From assembly GCA_018287875.1 (NCBI GenBank), contig JAGVVL010000025.1, positions 1,612,001-1,676,000 of the forward strand: a stretch of DNA of 64,000 nucleotides, read 5' to 3'. The position numbers were made by a program, and so were the translations under genes. Position 1 is the stretch's first letter; each line of letters starts with the position of its first letter. A model generated the notes under the pieces. It was not told where the DNA came from and ran no database searches. It was given only the letters and a program-made list of their open reading frames with translations. The DNA comes from Nigrospora sphaerica. Its lineage: Eukaryota > Ascomycota > Sordariomycetes > Amphisphaeriales > Apiosporaceae. Positions 54,901 through 64,000 of this stretch are shown piece after piece.

Positions 54901-57900
54901 CCCCCTCCCCCCTCCCCCCCCCCCCTTACCCCTTATCCCCTTGACAGTATTCGTAGAACCCGCTGCGGGTAGCCTCATAGGCAACCAGGCCGAAGAGGGG
55001 GGAGGGACCCATGAACGTGAGAGTAGTCGCGCGAAGACGGCAGATCGTCCACCCCTACTTGCACTTGTACCGAGCTCCATCACTCGCTCGCACCAAAGCT
55101 GGGTTGCGACACGCCGGCCACCCTTCATCTCCGTCTTTGCTCGCATGCCGCGGTCCCTCGTTTTCCTTTCCCGCCAGAGGCGAGACGCCGCGGCATCAGA
55201 AACTTATCACTCACCTCCCCTTCCCCGCGGGCCCGACCCGCGCCACAATGCCCTGCTCCTCTAAGACGGAAGCGAGTCCATACGTGCTCAACTCCCCTCC
55301 GTCTAGCCCAGGCGTAGGGGGGTCAAACGACGCAGGGTATCGTCCGCAGGGTTACAACGGGGATGAGCCGCCTCCTGCAGCTACGGGTGGCCTATCCCGC
55401 CACCCACTTGTTCATGTCACATCATCACGTCTTCCTGCCTTCCGAGCCCACCCTCCTCGGCTGATACGCACGGCCTCCGCCCGCCGCGAGAGAGAGAGGG
55501 AGGGGGAGAGAGCCGTGATGAAAGAAATGCGGAGTGCAAAGAGAGGAGGGCTGTGCACATCACGTCAACTCGAGTTTGCGTTATGTAACCCTTCTCGCCC
55601 GCTTCCCATGTCCCTCCCGCCAATCCCAACCTCATACCCAATCCTTTCCACCCCCTTGTGCGGTTACCAATCTCCGAACGCAACCCTACCATCCGTTCTT
55701 TCCCAACCCTCCTTGCCACCCTCCCCCCCCCCTTCGGCCCAGCAAATGAAGTGTAGGAGACGCGGGAGGAAACACACACACACGTACGGGAAACACATTG
55801 TGTCGGCCGTACGCGGGCGCCGGGGGAGGGGACCGCTGAGGGGGGGGGAGGCTAAAAATAGCAAAAAGAAGCACAAAAGGACCACGTCCCTGCATGGCGC
55901 GCGCCAGCCAAACGTAGATAAAGCGAGCCCCCCGGCCGTTTATGCAAGAGCTACATGTGACAAAAGAGTACCAACTACCACTCTCTATCTCTCTCGCTTC
56001 GCCTCTTCCTTTTTGGGGGGTTGGGGAGGGCTGAGATGTCTCTAGGCGGCGACGACGCACCAGAGAAGGCGAAAGAAGTGCGGAAGGGGAGGGGGGCTGG
56101 TCGTGAGGGTCCGACGATCTACGTCTTTGTAAAACCGCCCGCCAGTAAACCTTTCCGTCGGGACCCTTGCGTCATCTGCCGCGCTGTCCAACGCCTGCTT
56201 CCCCCGATCGTCTCACACCGACTTTCAGCGCTCGGCCCTGGAAAACCACTCCCCTCCGAACCCCCATAACCGGGGGCGAGCTTGGGCAGCTAACCGACTC
56301 TCTTTATCCTCGAGACGAGGGAGTCGGTCGCCCAGCCCGTGAGGGCTCAGACGCCTGCCGCTAAGGCAGGCCGGACGGTACTCTGGGGCCGGTGGAACAC
56401 TGCGGAGGCTAGTTACCCAAAGTACTTCCCCTAGCTCGTTGACCTGTTTTAGTATAAGTGAGGAGAGCTTGCGGTTGGGAAGCCGTGGGCGCCGCGTCGC
56501 TCTCTCTCGGAGTCCGCCCAACTTCTTCCTTCGTTCCGGCCCAGCCCCCCCCCCCCGGTGTGTACTTGTTACCTCGAGCTTCCAGAGCGGGAAAATCCGG
56601 GGGTTACGGGGCGACGCTGTGGCGGGCTCTGGTGCCCGCGGTGTCGGGCACTTTCCCTTCCCTGTCGGCCCCCTCGGCGCGAAAAATTCTTACACGCTCC
56701 CAACTCCCAGGGCGGGCCTGCTCGTCACGCTTGCCGGCTTCCGTCGGTGCCTATAGCTAGCCCCATGACTACCTGCTTCTTTGCTCCCTCTCCGCGAGGT
56801 GGAGGGGGCACCGGCAGAGACGGGGTTGGGCTGGCTCGATGCCGAGTTGTTCCCCGGATGGGGCCTTCTCTGCACTGCCCCCCCTTTTTTCCCCTACCCG
56901 GAGAAGATCCCCCCGCCCAGGAACGGCAAGCCGTGTAGCCCATCTGCGAAGCCGAAACCGCAGCCGTAGATACCTACCTTGGGGCCGGGGAATGTTTTTT
57001 TGCGTAGTGGACGGGAGAGGACTTCAAGAACACCCCACGGGGCGACAGACCCATGCGAGACGAGCCGGGCGCCTCGCTCCGGACACTGTTCTCCTTCTGC
57101 CCCTTGCCGTCGCTTGTCGTCTTCCCGTCGGTTGTCGTCTTCCCGTCCCCAGTCCATACGCAATCTCGCTTCGGCACCTGCGCTCATCTTGACGTGGAGA
57201 AGAAACCGGCCAAGCGGAGAAGGGAGAGGGGAAAGCAGAGGCGGCTGTTCTGGGAGCTCTGCCCGATCGGCGCGCGGGGCGCTTTGTTCTCGACGGAAGG
57301 CAGGGCTCATGCCGGGGAGGACCGGGGGGGGGGGGGGGGGTTGTTCACTGGGAGTTGTGTGGTTGTCTTATGTTTCTATTTTGGTCCCCCGTTCGCCTCG
57401 TCCCATTGCGACATCGTGATACACTAGGCCCCCCCCCCTTGTGTCCCGACGAGGTGGTGGTATGGAGGGCGACGCGAGGCCATCCTTGTAGCCAGTCAGT
57501 CCTTGGGGGAGGGCCCAGAAGGGGATTCTCTCACGCACTCCGTGTGAACAGGTCTGGTACATGGACGACGTCGTCGTTGGGGACAAGAGTCGCTTCGGTT
57601 CCACGCCCCCTTTTTTTCGCTGAGCACCGCAGCTCGGGACTCCCTCGCACTCACTGCCCCTGGATGCGCTGTGCACCGCGACCCCAAGCCGCGCTCCGCA
57701 AGGCCCGTACAGGGCGCTGTTCCCCGTTGCGCGCGATATAGCGACGCCGCTGTATCAGTATGTGGAGGCAGTGACGGGCGGTTCGTCTTCGGTGACGAGT
57801 GGTTCGTCCCCTCCGGGGGTGTCTCGAGGCTGGAGCAGCAGTGCTGCTGCCGCTGCTGCGAAAGCCGCTACATGGGCACCGCGTGGTCTCTTCGCCCCCG

Positions 57901-59340
57901 CCTAGCTATCCAGGGAACGAAAGACCGCCCTTGCCGAGCCAAGTACCACCTGCCTATCCAATTAAGACGGTCTCGCTGCTTGAACGACTGCGGGAGCCAA
58001 CCCGCAAGCGGCCATTTCTCCACGCATACACATGTAGCGCTCATTTTGGGCATGAAGCTCGCGAACACTAATACCAGGACAAGCCCCTAGCGCGCTCGAC
58101 AGAGGAGGGGGCTTACTCACGCCCCCCCGGACCGATACGCCCCGTGCTGGCTGTTGTGCAACCGGGTCCGCGATAGGCCTGACGAGGGGTGTTGCCGACC
58201 GGGGTGTAGATGATAACTACTCCAAGAGAAGAGCATCTATCGGAGGGATTACGTGGCGGACCGTGATAGCTTGGGATAGTTAGCCGCCGTCTTCTGGCGC
58301 CGTGACTCCTTGCAGGCGGAGCTGAGCCAGGATGCTCAGAAGGGGTGAGCGGGTAATGTGGTGGAAGGCCGTCGCCAGAGACCCAAGGTGGCTGAGAGAG
58401 TTGGGAAGCAACGGGGATTCCGCGTCAGTACGCCCTGGTGTTTCGTACAGGACCGTGGCGATGTCGCTTCGAGGTTGACTTGGGGGCCAGGGGCATGGGT
58501 GGCGGCACCCGTGTAGGTCGAGGTCCTGTGTGCTGACCCCTATTCATCATATTGCCTCGGCAAACCATCATGAGCTGGCTTGCTGCCTGAACGCACTCAT
58601 CACGACGAGCGCCACGGGGCCACCACACCAAGTCAGGGTCGGTTCACCTCGGAACTTGGCGGTGGTACGGGGCCCTGATACGGCGTGCCATCGTGTACTG
58701 CTATCTGTTTCCTTTGCCCGCGTAGTGAAGAAGCCATCCTTGATGAGGGATATTGTTTCTGTCTACCTCTTGCATGGCATCACCTTCTTCAAGCAGTACG
58801 CATCATGTCAGGTAGAGAATGGCAGCCAAACCTTTCACTGTGTAGTCTGTGATTTGCTCCCGTAAGGGTCCCGAGGTACCAGGTTGCTAAGAACCCGCCG
58901 GGATTTTTTCGTGTGACAAATGCTTCCCAAGCCGACGCCTATAGCAAGGACTGGGCATAGTCCTTTGGTACGGTTATTTCGGTTTGGGCTGGTATATTCT
59001 GTTTATCGGCAAAGGCTTTCCATATCGAGGCAATCGGTCGACTTTTAGGAAGTCATGCGACCTTCGGCGTCTCATTTGGAGTCTGCGTGCCTGCCTGCGG
59101 TCCTTGAGGCACGGAGCACCGTAGCTCATCGTTAGTAACAACATCAAACGAGAGATGTTGGACCCCAAGGTTCGTGACGACGGCTCGCGTGTGTGCAAAA
59201 AGCATATATATGTCCAGGTTAACCGAGGCAATCAAGAGATGCCAGCTGCAACGCCAAGAGCCACCACGTTCTATGGGTATCCCATGGTTTTACCCTCTAT
59301 ACAACTGTAGACCTCCGGTAGTGGCAACGTTTCGGCATCG
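51917..59340. other. 7.4-kb interval with no supported gene, rich in homopolymer C/G and CT tracts
   Basis: Frames of up to 385 codons exist on both strands but overlap one another and are rich in Arg, Pro, Ser and Gly without motifs. From about 53.7 to 57.5 kb the sequence carries long pyrimidine tracts on the plus strand (for example 54285-54330, 54880-54940 and 55580-55740) and C or G runs, the longest being G17 at 57324-57340. Such tracts are common in fungal promoters and leaders. A non-coding transcript is possible but cannot be shown from sequence alone. Confidence 0.5.
57324..57340. repeat. Homopolymer G17
   Basis: Seventeen G in a row, the longest G/C run in the window. Exact length may be unreliable in sequencing. 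Confidence 0.75.
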
Positions 59341-61379
59341 TTAAGATCCAAGCACAACCACGCTGCCGACCAGCCACGCGGGCCACCACACGCACCAGAT
59401 GATCAAGGGCGTGTACATGGCCCAGACGCCCCAGCCGAAGGCCGCCTCCTCGAGCACGGTCTGGACGCTCTCAACGACGTTGTCGCCCACCCCGAGCCCG
59501 TTGAGGGCGACCGCGCCCGCCAAGACGACAACGCACGGGCACAGGGCGTTCAGCAGAGTCGAGTAGCAGTATCGGGCGGCGGCGTTGCTCGGGAACGGCC
59601 TCGCGAAGGAGAGCGGGGTGGCGAGCAGGCCCACTAGGAACGAAAGGCTAAAGTTCAGCGTCGCCAGGGTCGACAGGAACATGCCCAGCAGCAGCAGGGA
59701 AAAGGAAGAAATCAGCTGGTACTGCTGCGGCGTCGGCTTGTAAGCACTAGTTAGGAAGTGAGAAAGTATGTGCGGGAGCGCTATAGAGAGGAGGGAGAAG
59801 AAGCCGAAGAGGGGCGTCAAGAGCTGCTCGAGAATCGCGGTTAGCGGGGGCTACGGACCGGCAGGTACGGGGGGGTTCACTCACGCTCGCGGGTGCGTAG
59901 TTCAAGACAAACAGCGGCACGAAGCCCAGAAACTGACAGGCCGTGACCAGGCCCAGGGGCAGAAACAAGTCTCGCTCCGCCTTGTCCGGAACGGATGCCG
60001 GGGGCTCGGCTCGGGCCTCCCCTTCCTTGCCGGCGGCGTTCGCCTTCGCCGACGTCTGTTTATCGTTGGCGGCCGGCGTCTCCTCCACGGCGCCGCTCTT
60101 CATCCACAGCGCAATGGCCATGATGGTGAAGTTGGCCGCAATCAGCATGGCGCTGGGCAGGTAGGTGCCGATGCTGACGAACCGCTCCTTGTACATGAGC
60201 AGGTAGAAGAAGAAACTCTGGTGCAGATGCTCCAGCAGGTTGTTCAGACTGCGAAAGGTGCCCTCGATCAGCCGTCCGAGGCCCATCTCGTCGTGCCATC
60301 CGTTGCCAGTGGGCTGGATGGTGATGGCGTCGACGTGGTAGGGGATGAAGGAGCTGTGCGGCCCGACGGCGTGGCCAAGCCCCTGGTTGACCATGCCGCG
60401 CAACATGGTGGTGAGGCGGTCACGGTACTTGTCGCTGTGGCGAAACATCCTCTGGATCGACGCCCCCATGCCCATCTGGCCGCTCGCGATGTTGACCACG
60501 GAGTTGATCAGGTCGAGGTTGGGCAGCTGGCCGTTGATGCCGTCGTATACGATGTGCACGCCCTCGAAGCGTTCCAGCTGGGGGTAGTCGATGGCGAGGG
60601 CGCCCTGGAGCGCCCCCGACTTGAGCGGCAGGTCGGCGACGTGGCGGGAGTCGTGGGCATCGTGATAGGCGTCGACCCAAGCCTGGGTGCCGGCGCGGCT
60701 GTCGGGCGGCACCACCAGGATGATGTCCTTGGACCACAGGCTCCAGCGCTTGAAGTAGCGAGTCAAGGCTAGCGCGAGCGCGAGGCCGTTGCGGTTGAAC
60801 GCGCCCTCGAGGTTGCGCCAGGCGGCCACAAGCACGATGGCCTCGGTCGCGTCGCCGCGGGGCGCCTGCAGGATGGCGTACACGTTCTCACCGGCAACGG
60901 TGTGGCCCGACGTCGTGTAGGTATAGTTTTGGCGGCCGACCTTGAGGCCTATGGACCGGAATATCTCCTCGAGCCTGTCATTGACCCTGCGTTACAATCG
61001 TACTGGTCAGCCCGGGCTCCTCTGCCAAGGGTCTCGGAGAGGGAGCGGCGTACTCGGTATTCGTGCTGTTCTCGAGCGCGCCCACCTCGTGCCGGTACGC
61101 CCGCAGGATATTCTGGTCGCTGCCGCCAAAGTAGGTATGGACCTGACCAGGCAGGAGCGCGTTCTCCGAGATGTAGGTTCGGCGGCTGTAGTCATTGAGC
61201 GGCAGCATGAAGAGCCACGCGACACCGATGATGATGCATAGCAGCGACACGTAAGGAGGGGCCTTCAGCAGCTTGGGGTTCCGGCCCGCAAGGAGCGCCG
61301 ATGCTGTCGGCGGACACGGTTTCAGCCCACGGTCGATGAAGGGGAGGGATCAGGAACGCTTACAGATGAGCCGCGGCAT
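59341..61379 (-). CDS. gaa1: GAA1, GPI transamidase subunit
   Basis: Gaa1 is an ER membrane subunit of the GPI transamidase, which swaps the C-terminal signal of precursor proteins for a GPI anchor. Four exons (61379-61364, 61303-61054, 60986-59885, 59823-59341) give 616 residues. The 16-nt first exon (MPRLI plus one base) is supported by a GTAAGC donor and CGACAG acceptor. Introns are 60, 67 and 61 nt. One N-terminal membrane helix (SLLCIIIGVAWLFMLPL) is followed by the hallmark DYSRRTYISENALLPGQVHTYFGG. A large luminal, peptidase-like domain comes next (AAWRNLEGAFNRNGLAL, IDYPQLERFEGVHIVYDGINGQLPN), and the C-terminal half has several membrane helices. It is required for GPI proteins such as the glucanosyltransferase in this window. 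Confidence 0.94.
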
Positions 61380-62133
61380 TTCGCTGGTTGTTTCCGACCA
61401 GCAAGACCTGGGACTCGGGAACTTCAAGACAACGTGTGCATTTGGGGGGGAGGATCGCGAATCCTCGATTCGCTTTCAGGGTCCCCTGAGCTTCCTGATG
61501 GGGTACCTAAACCGCTAGCCAAGAACTGGGCCAGGTGCTCAGTGGCCTAACGGCCCCGATTATGGCATAGCCCCACCACCCGCTACATGTACACGTCCGA
61601 CTTCCACTCCATTCTAGGGTTGCGCTCAGGTTGTGACCTCAATAGGAAAGTTTGTTCACTTCCAGCAAGTGTAAAATAGTACATACTCCATGTGTGCCAT
61701 GCTGGCGAATGGCAGTACGTCTCGACGGAGGAATACATGGTATTGTGTCGTAGGTTAGTAACGTACTTAGGTAAGTAACAGTCTACCCATGGAAACTACA
61801 TGTACTGATTCACGTTCCTGTGGCAAGGCATCCGTCATGCCACGACGAAGAGTACGATATCGACTCGACGTCTCACTTGTACCACCTCTGCCGCAGGGTT
61901 GCCCATACCCGTCATCTGGCAAGACCGGACAAGCGCACGGCATCTGGCAGACAAGCATGCTTTGAGTATCTTGGACCCGTGCCATGCTCGTTCCGGGGGA
62001 CAAAATCGTCTATGGTATCTATCGTACAGACGCGATCCGTCCAGACTCCTTTTCCTGTCGAGTCGTCCAGCTGTTCATCCGCTGGATTACACAGATACGC
62101 CGTTCCTTCTGCAACGCCTCCCTTCGCGTGAAT
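61380..62133. other. GAA1 promoter and RPN9 3' flank
   Basis: A 0.75-kb spacer between two minus-strand genes, somewhat AT-rich in the middle. No gene seen. Confidence 0.45.
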
Positions 62134-63350
62134 TCAAGGGGCCCAGATATCCTGACCGGTTGCCTCGATCCAGTTGCCCAGCTTATTCACATTCTCGCCC
62201 CACTCGCCCAGTCGCTGGCTCATGCTGGCGATCTGCGTCATGTCCAACACACGCGGCTGCACCCACGTGAAGTTGACAAGCTCGTCCACCTCGTCAATGG
62301 TGCCCTTGACCAGACCCAGGCTCAGCGCCTTCATGACAAGGTGCTCGATCTCGTCGTGCTTCACCTTGGTTTCGGCCTCGATGGCTTCGAAGCTCATGGC
62401 CCGCTGGTGTGGCGGCCGTCGGAACACCGCCTCGGTCAGGGCCGCCAGGTAGATCTTCTGTCGGATATCGTTGTTGTGTTCGGCCAACAGCGGGTTAGAC
62501 TTGATGTGGCCCGACAAAACATCGTACGCGGCCAGGTCGCCGCGGTTGAAGGCCAGGAGCAGGTCGCGCAGCCACTCCACATCGCCCGTCAGGGCGGCCA
62601 AGATAGGGTGTTGAAGCAGTTCGCCGAAGTTGTAGATGGAGTCGGACACCAGGGCGGCGATGCCCAGATCGCACGCCCGCGACTTGCGCTCCTCGGGGGA
62701 CAGCGAGCTGAGGTCAATGCAGGCGAGGTACAGGAGGGCGTTGCGGTAGTAACTCGCGAAGTCTTGCTTGGTCTGGTAGTAGGCAGCGTTGGTCTCGTAG
62801 AAAGAAGCGTGCACCTTGGTCTCGACGCTGTCGAAACCATCGAGGATCTTCTCGGCCGTGTCGAGGTCTTTGCGGGCCCCTTCGAGGTCCTGCAGGTTGA
62901 GCTTGGTCAGGGCGACGGCAACGGTGGCGTAGACGTAAGCGTCTTGTGAGTCTTCGGAGTCGACCTTCTTGGCCAAGTCCTGGAGGAAGGTGAGGCGCTC
63001 CTGGTGGTCTGCACACGCGTGCATTGTCAGCGGTCAAGGGGTTCCCAGCAGCCTGCAAGGGCGAGCACGGCGCCGTACGCACCTCGGCATTGTGTGGCGG
63101 CCTTGAGGCCCAGGTCAACCAGCTTGAGCTGGTTGATCTTATCGGCGAACTTGAGGATGAAGACCTTGTAGAACGGCAGGCGCTGCTTGGCACTGCCCGG
63201 GTGGTCGAAGAACTCGACGAGGGCATCGGTGAGCTGGTGCCATAATTTCCGCTCCCAGAAGTTCTCGAACTGGATGATGAGGCCCTGGAGCTCCTCGGGA
63301 GCCTCGTCCCGCTGCTCGGCGAGGAAGTCGGCAATGGTGTCGACGTTCAT
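62134..63350 (-). CDS. rpn9: RPN9 (PSMD13), 26S proteasome lid subunit with PCI domain
   Basis: Rpn9 is a scaffold subunit of the 19S lid. Two exons (63350-63083 and 63008-62134) give 380 residues, the family length. The 74-nt intron has a GTGCGT donor and splits an Asp codon, joining AATQCR to DHQERLTFL. Helical repeats run from WHQLTDALVEFFDHP through ETKVHASFYETNAAYYQTKQDFASYYRN. The PCI domain holds LLQHPILAALTG, WLRDLLLAFNRGDL and KVKHDEIEHLVMKALSLGLVKGTIDEV, and the protein ends in RLGEWGENVNKLGNW. The start is MNVDTIADFL. It is divergent from the gene at the window edge. Confidence 0.95.
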
Positions 63351-63974
63351 GGTGGGCGGGGAGGATGACGGTCCTGCCGGTGAATTCGGTGAGCGTGTCT
63401 GTCGGGGACGGAGCGGGAGAAGTGATGGATGGCGGATGAGGGGCAGTCGATGTCGGGATGATGGTACTGCAGCTCGAAATCGCAGTGGTTACTATCACGG
63501 ACGGGCAGGCATGCGATGGCAACTGGACCAGCTGGGCTGGGCCCCCGATGCGTTGACGACGTAGCTAGCGCTGCCTGCTTGGGGGGGTCGGGAAGACGAG
63601 CTTGCGCCACTGTGGCAGCCCCGGCTTTGGAAGTTCAGGCCTGTGGCTAGGCTCGTTGCAGGGGGAAGTACCTCTAAACTAGCGCGTGGGCAGGCCCCCC
63701 CCAGTGACATTGAGATTGGTGGCACATTAATGTTGACCAAGGCCTGACGGGTCATTGGCGGGCCGAAAGCTCCCATCTCCGAAGTGACGGCGACGGCGAC
63801 GGCAGCTCCAGCGCCAGCCCGAGCCCGCAAGCATACGAAGCAGATAGTCGTCGACGCTTCGGTTGGCAACCAGCAAGCTCCGATACACCCGCCCTTCTCC
63901 CCTCCTCCATCACCACCCGGCCAATTCAATTGGGAATTGGCGAGAGAGAGAGAGAGGCCTCTTGTGCGCTCACA
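63351..63974. promoter_or_regulatory. Divergent promoter of rpn9 and the edge gene
   Basis: A 624-bp interval between opposite start codons, with a (GA)n tract at about 63941-63955 just before the right-hand ATG. I did not identify a convincing proteasome-associated control element by eye. Confidence 0.45.
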
Positions 63975-64000
63975 ATGGCCTCCTTCCCGACCGCCGTGCG
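63975..64000 (+). CDS. First codons of a gene cut by the window edge
   Basis: ATGGCCTCCTTC in a strong CACAATGGCC context opens a frame (MASFPTAV) that runs off the window. The position, divergent to rpn9 and after a GA-rich leader, fits a real start. Eight codons are too few to name a product. Confidence 0.4.

Noticed and set aside
55011..56045. A 344-codon plus frame
   Set aside because: Low-complexity Arg/Pro/Ser/Thr sequence arising from pyrimidine tracts and an ACAC repeat, with no conserved block.
1..64000. 5S rRNA gene or CRISPR array
   Set aside because: I looked for a fungal 5S sequence and for regularly spaced direct repeats with unique spacers and found neither; CRISPR arrays are not expected in a fungal nuclear genome.

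Overview
The window is nuclear DNA of a filamentous ascomycete, almost certainly a Sordariomycete and probably of the order Sordariales. It carries full-length homologues of the Neurospora clock protein FREQUENCY (FRQ) and the blue-light receptor WHITE COLLAR-1 (WC-1). Its protein genes are GC-rich with short introns (mostly 49-89 nt) and GTRNGN donors, many with CTAAC or CTGAC branch sites. Long gene-poor spacers separate them, and scattered nuclear tRNA genes have introns at the canonical position. The family (Chaetomiaceae or a relative) is only a guess from the protein sequences.

Layout. 0-3 kb: the 3' part of a pogo/Fot1-like DDE transposon, then a small frameshifted orphan gene. 4-6.5 kb: COG3, a Golgi tethering subunit (-). 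7.5-9.3 kb: a mitochondrial RCC1-like FMP25 protein (+). 12.5-15.4 kb: frq (+), with a cluster of evenly spaced GATC motifs about 0.4-0.5 kb upstream and a second GATN cluster downstream. 17.6 kb: a tRNA-like gene. 19.6-20.8 kb: an inner-membrane mitochondrial carrier (+), convergent with a RINT1/TIP20 ER tethering gene (-, 21.0-23.5 kb). 25.8 kb: intron-containing tRNA-His and a tRNA relic. 31.3-34.6 kb: wc-1 (+), behind a spacer of nearly 8 kb. 36.3 kb: tRNA-Ala(AGC) with a 9-nt duplicated anticodon loop. 36.9-38.9 kb: a GH72 beta-1,3-glucanosyltransferase with an X8 domain and GPI signal (-). 39.9-41.1 kb: a three-domain gelsolin/severin (-). 42.1-43.3 kb: a LaeA-like methyltransferase broken by two frameshifts (-). 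44.5 kb: tRNA-Arg(ACG) (-). 45.9-47.0 kb: an RTA1-like membrane protein (+). 50.8-51.9 kb: an unrecognised Trp-rich acidic protein (+). 51.9-59.3 kb: no supported gene. 59.3-61.4 kb: GAA1, a GPI transamidase subunit (-). 62.1-63.4 kb: RPN9, a 26S proteasome lid subunit (-). 63.97 kb to the edge: the first codons of a divergent gene.

How the genes relate. The main point is that both halves of the fungal light/clock circuit lie in one neighbourhood: the negative element frq and the photoreceptor and positive element wc-1 are in the same orientation about 16 kb apart, with only two protein genes and small RNA genes between them. COG3 and RINT1/TIP20 (retrograde vesicle tethering) flank frq. GAA1 and the GPI-anchored glucanosyltransferase share a pathway, since one attaches the anchor the other needs. 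The housekeeping genes read cleanly through every exon, whereas the two accessory genes (the orphan next to the transposon and the methyltransferase) carry single-base frameshifts. This suggests local decay, but homopolymer assembly error is not excluded.
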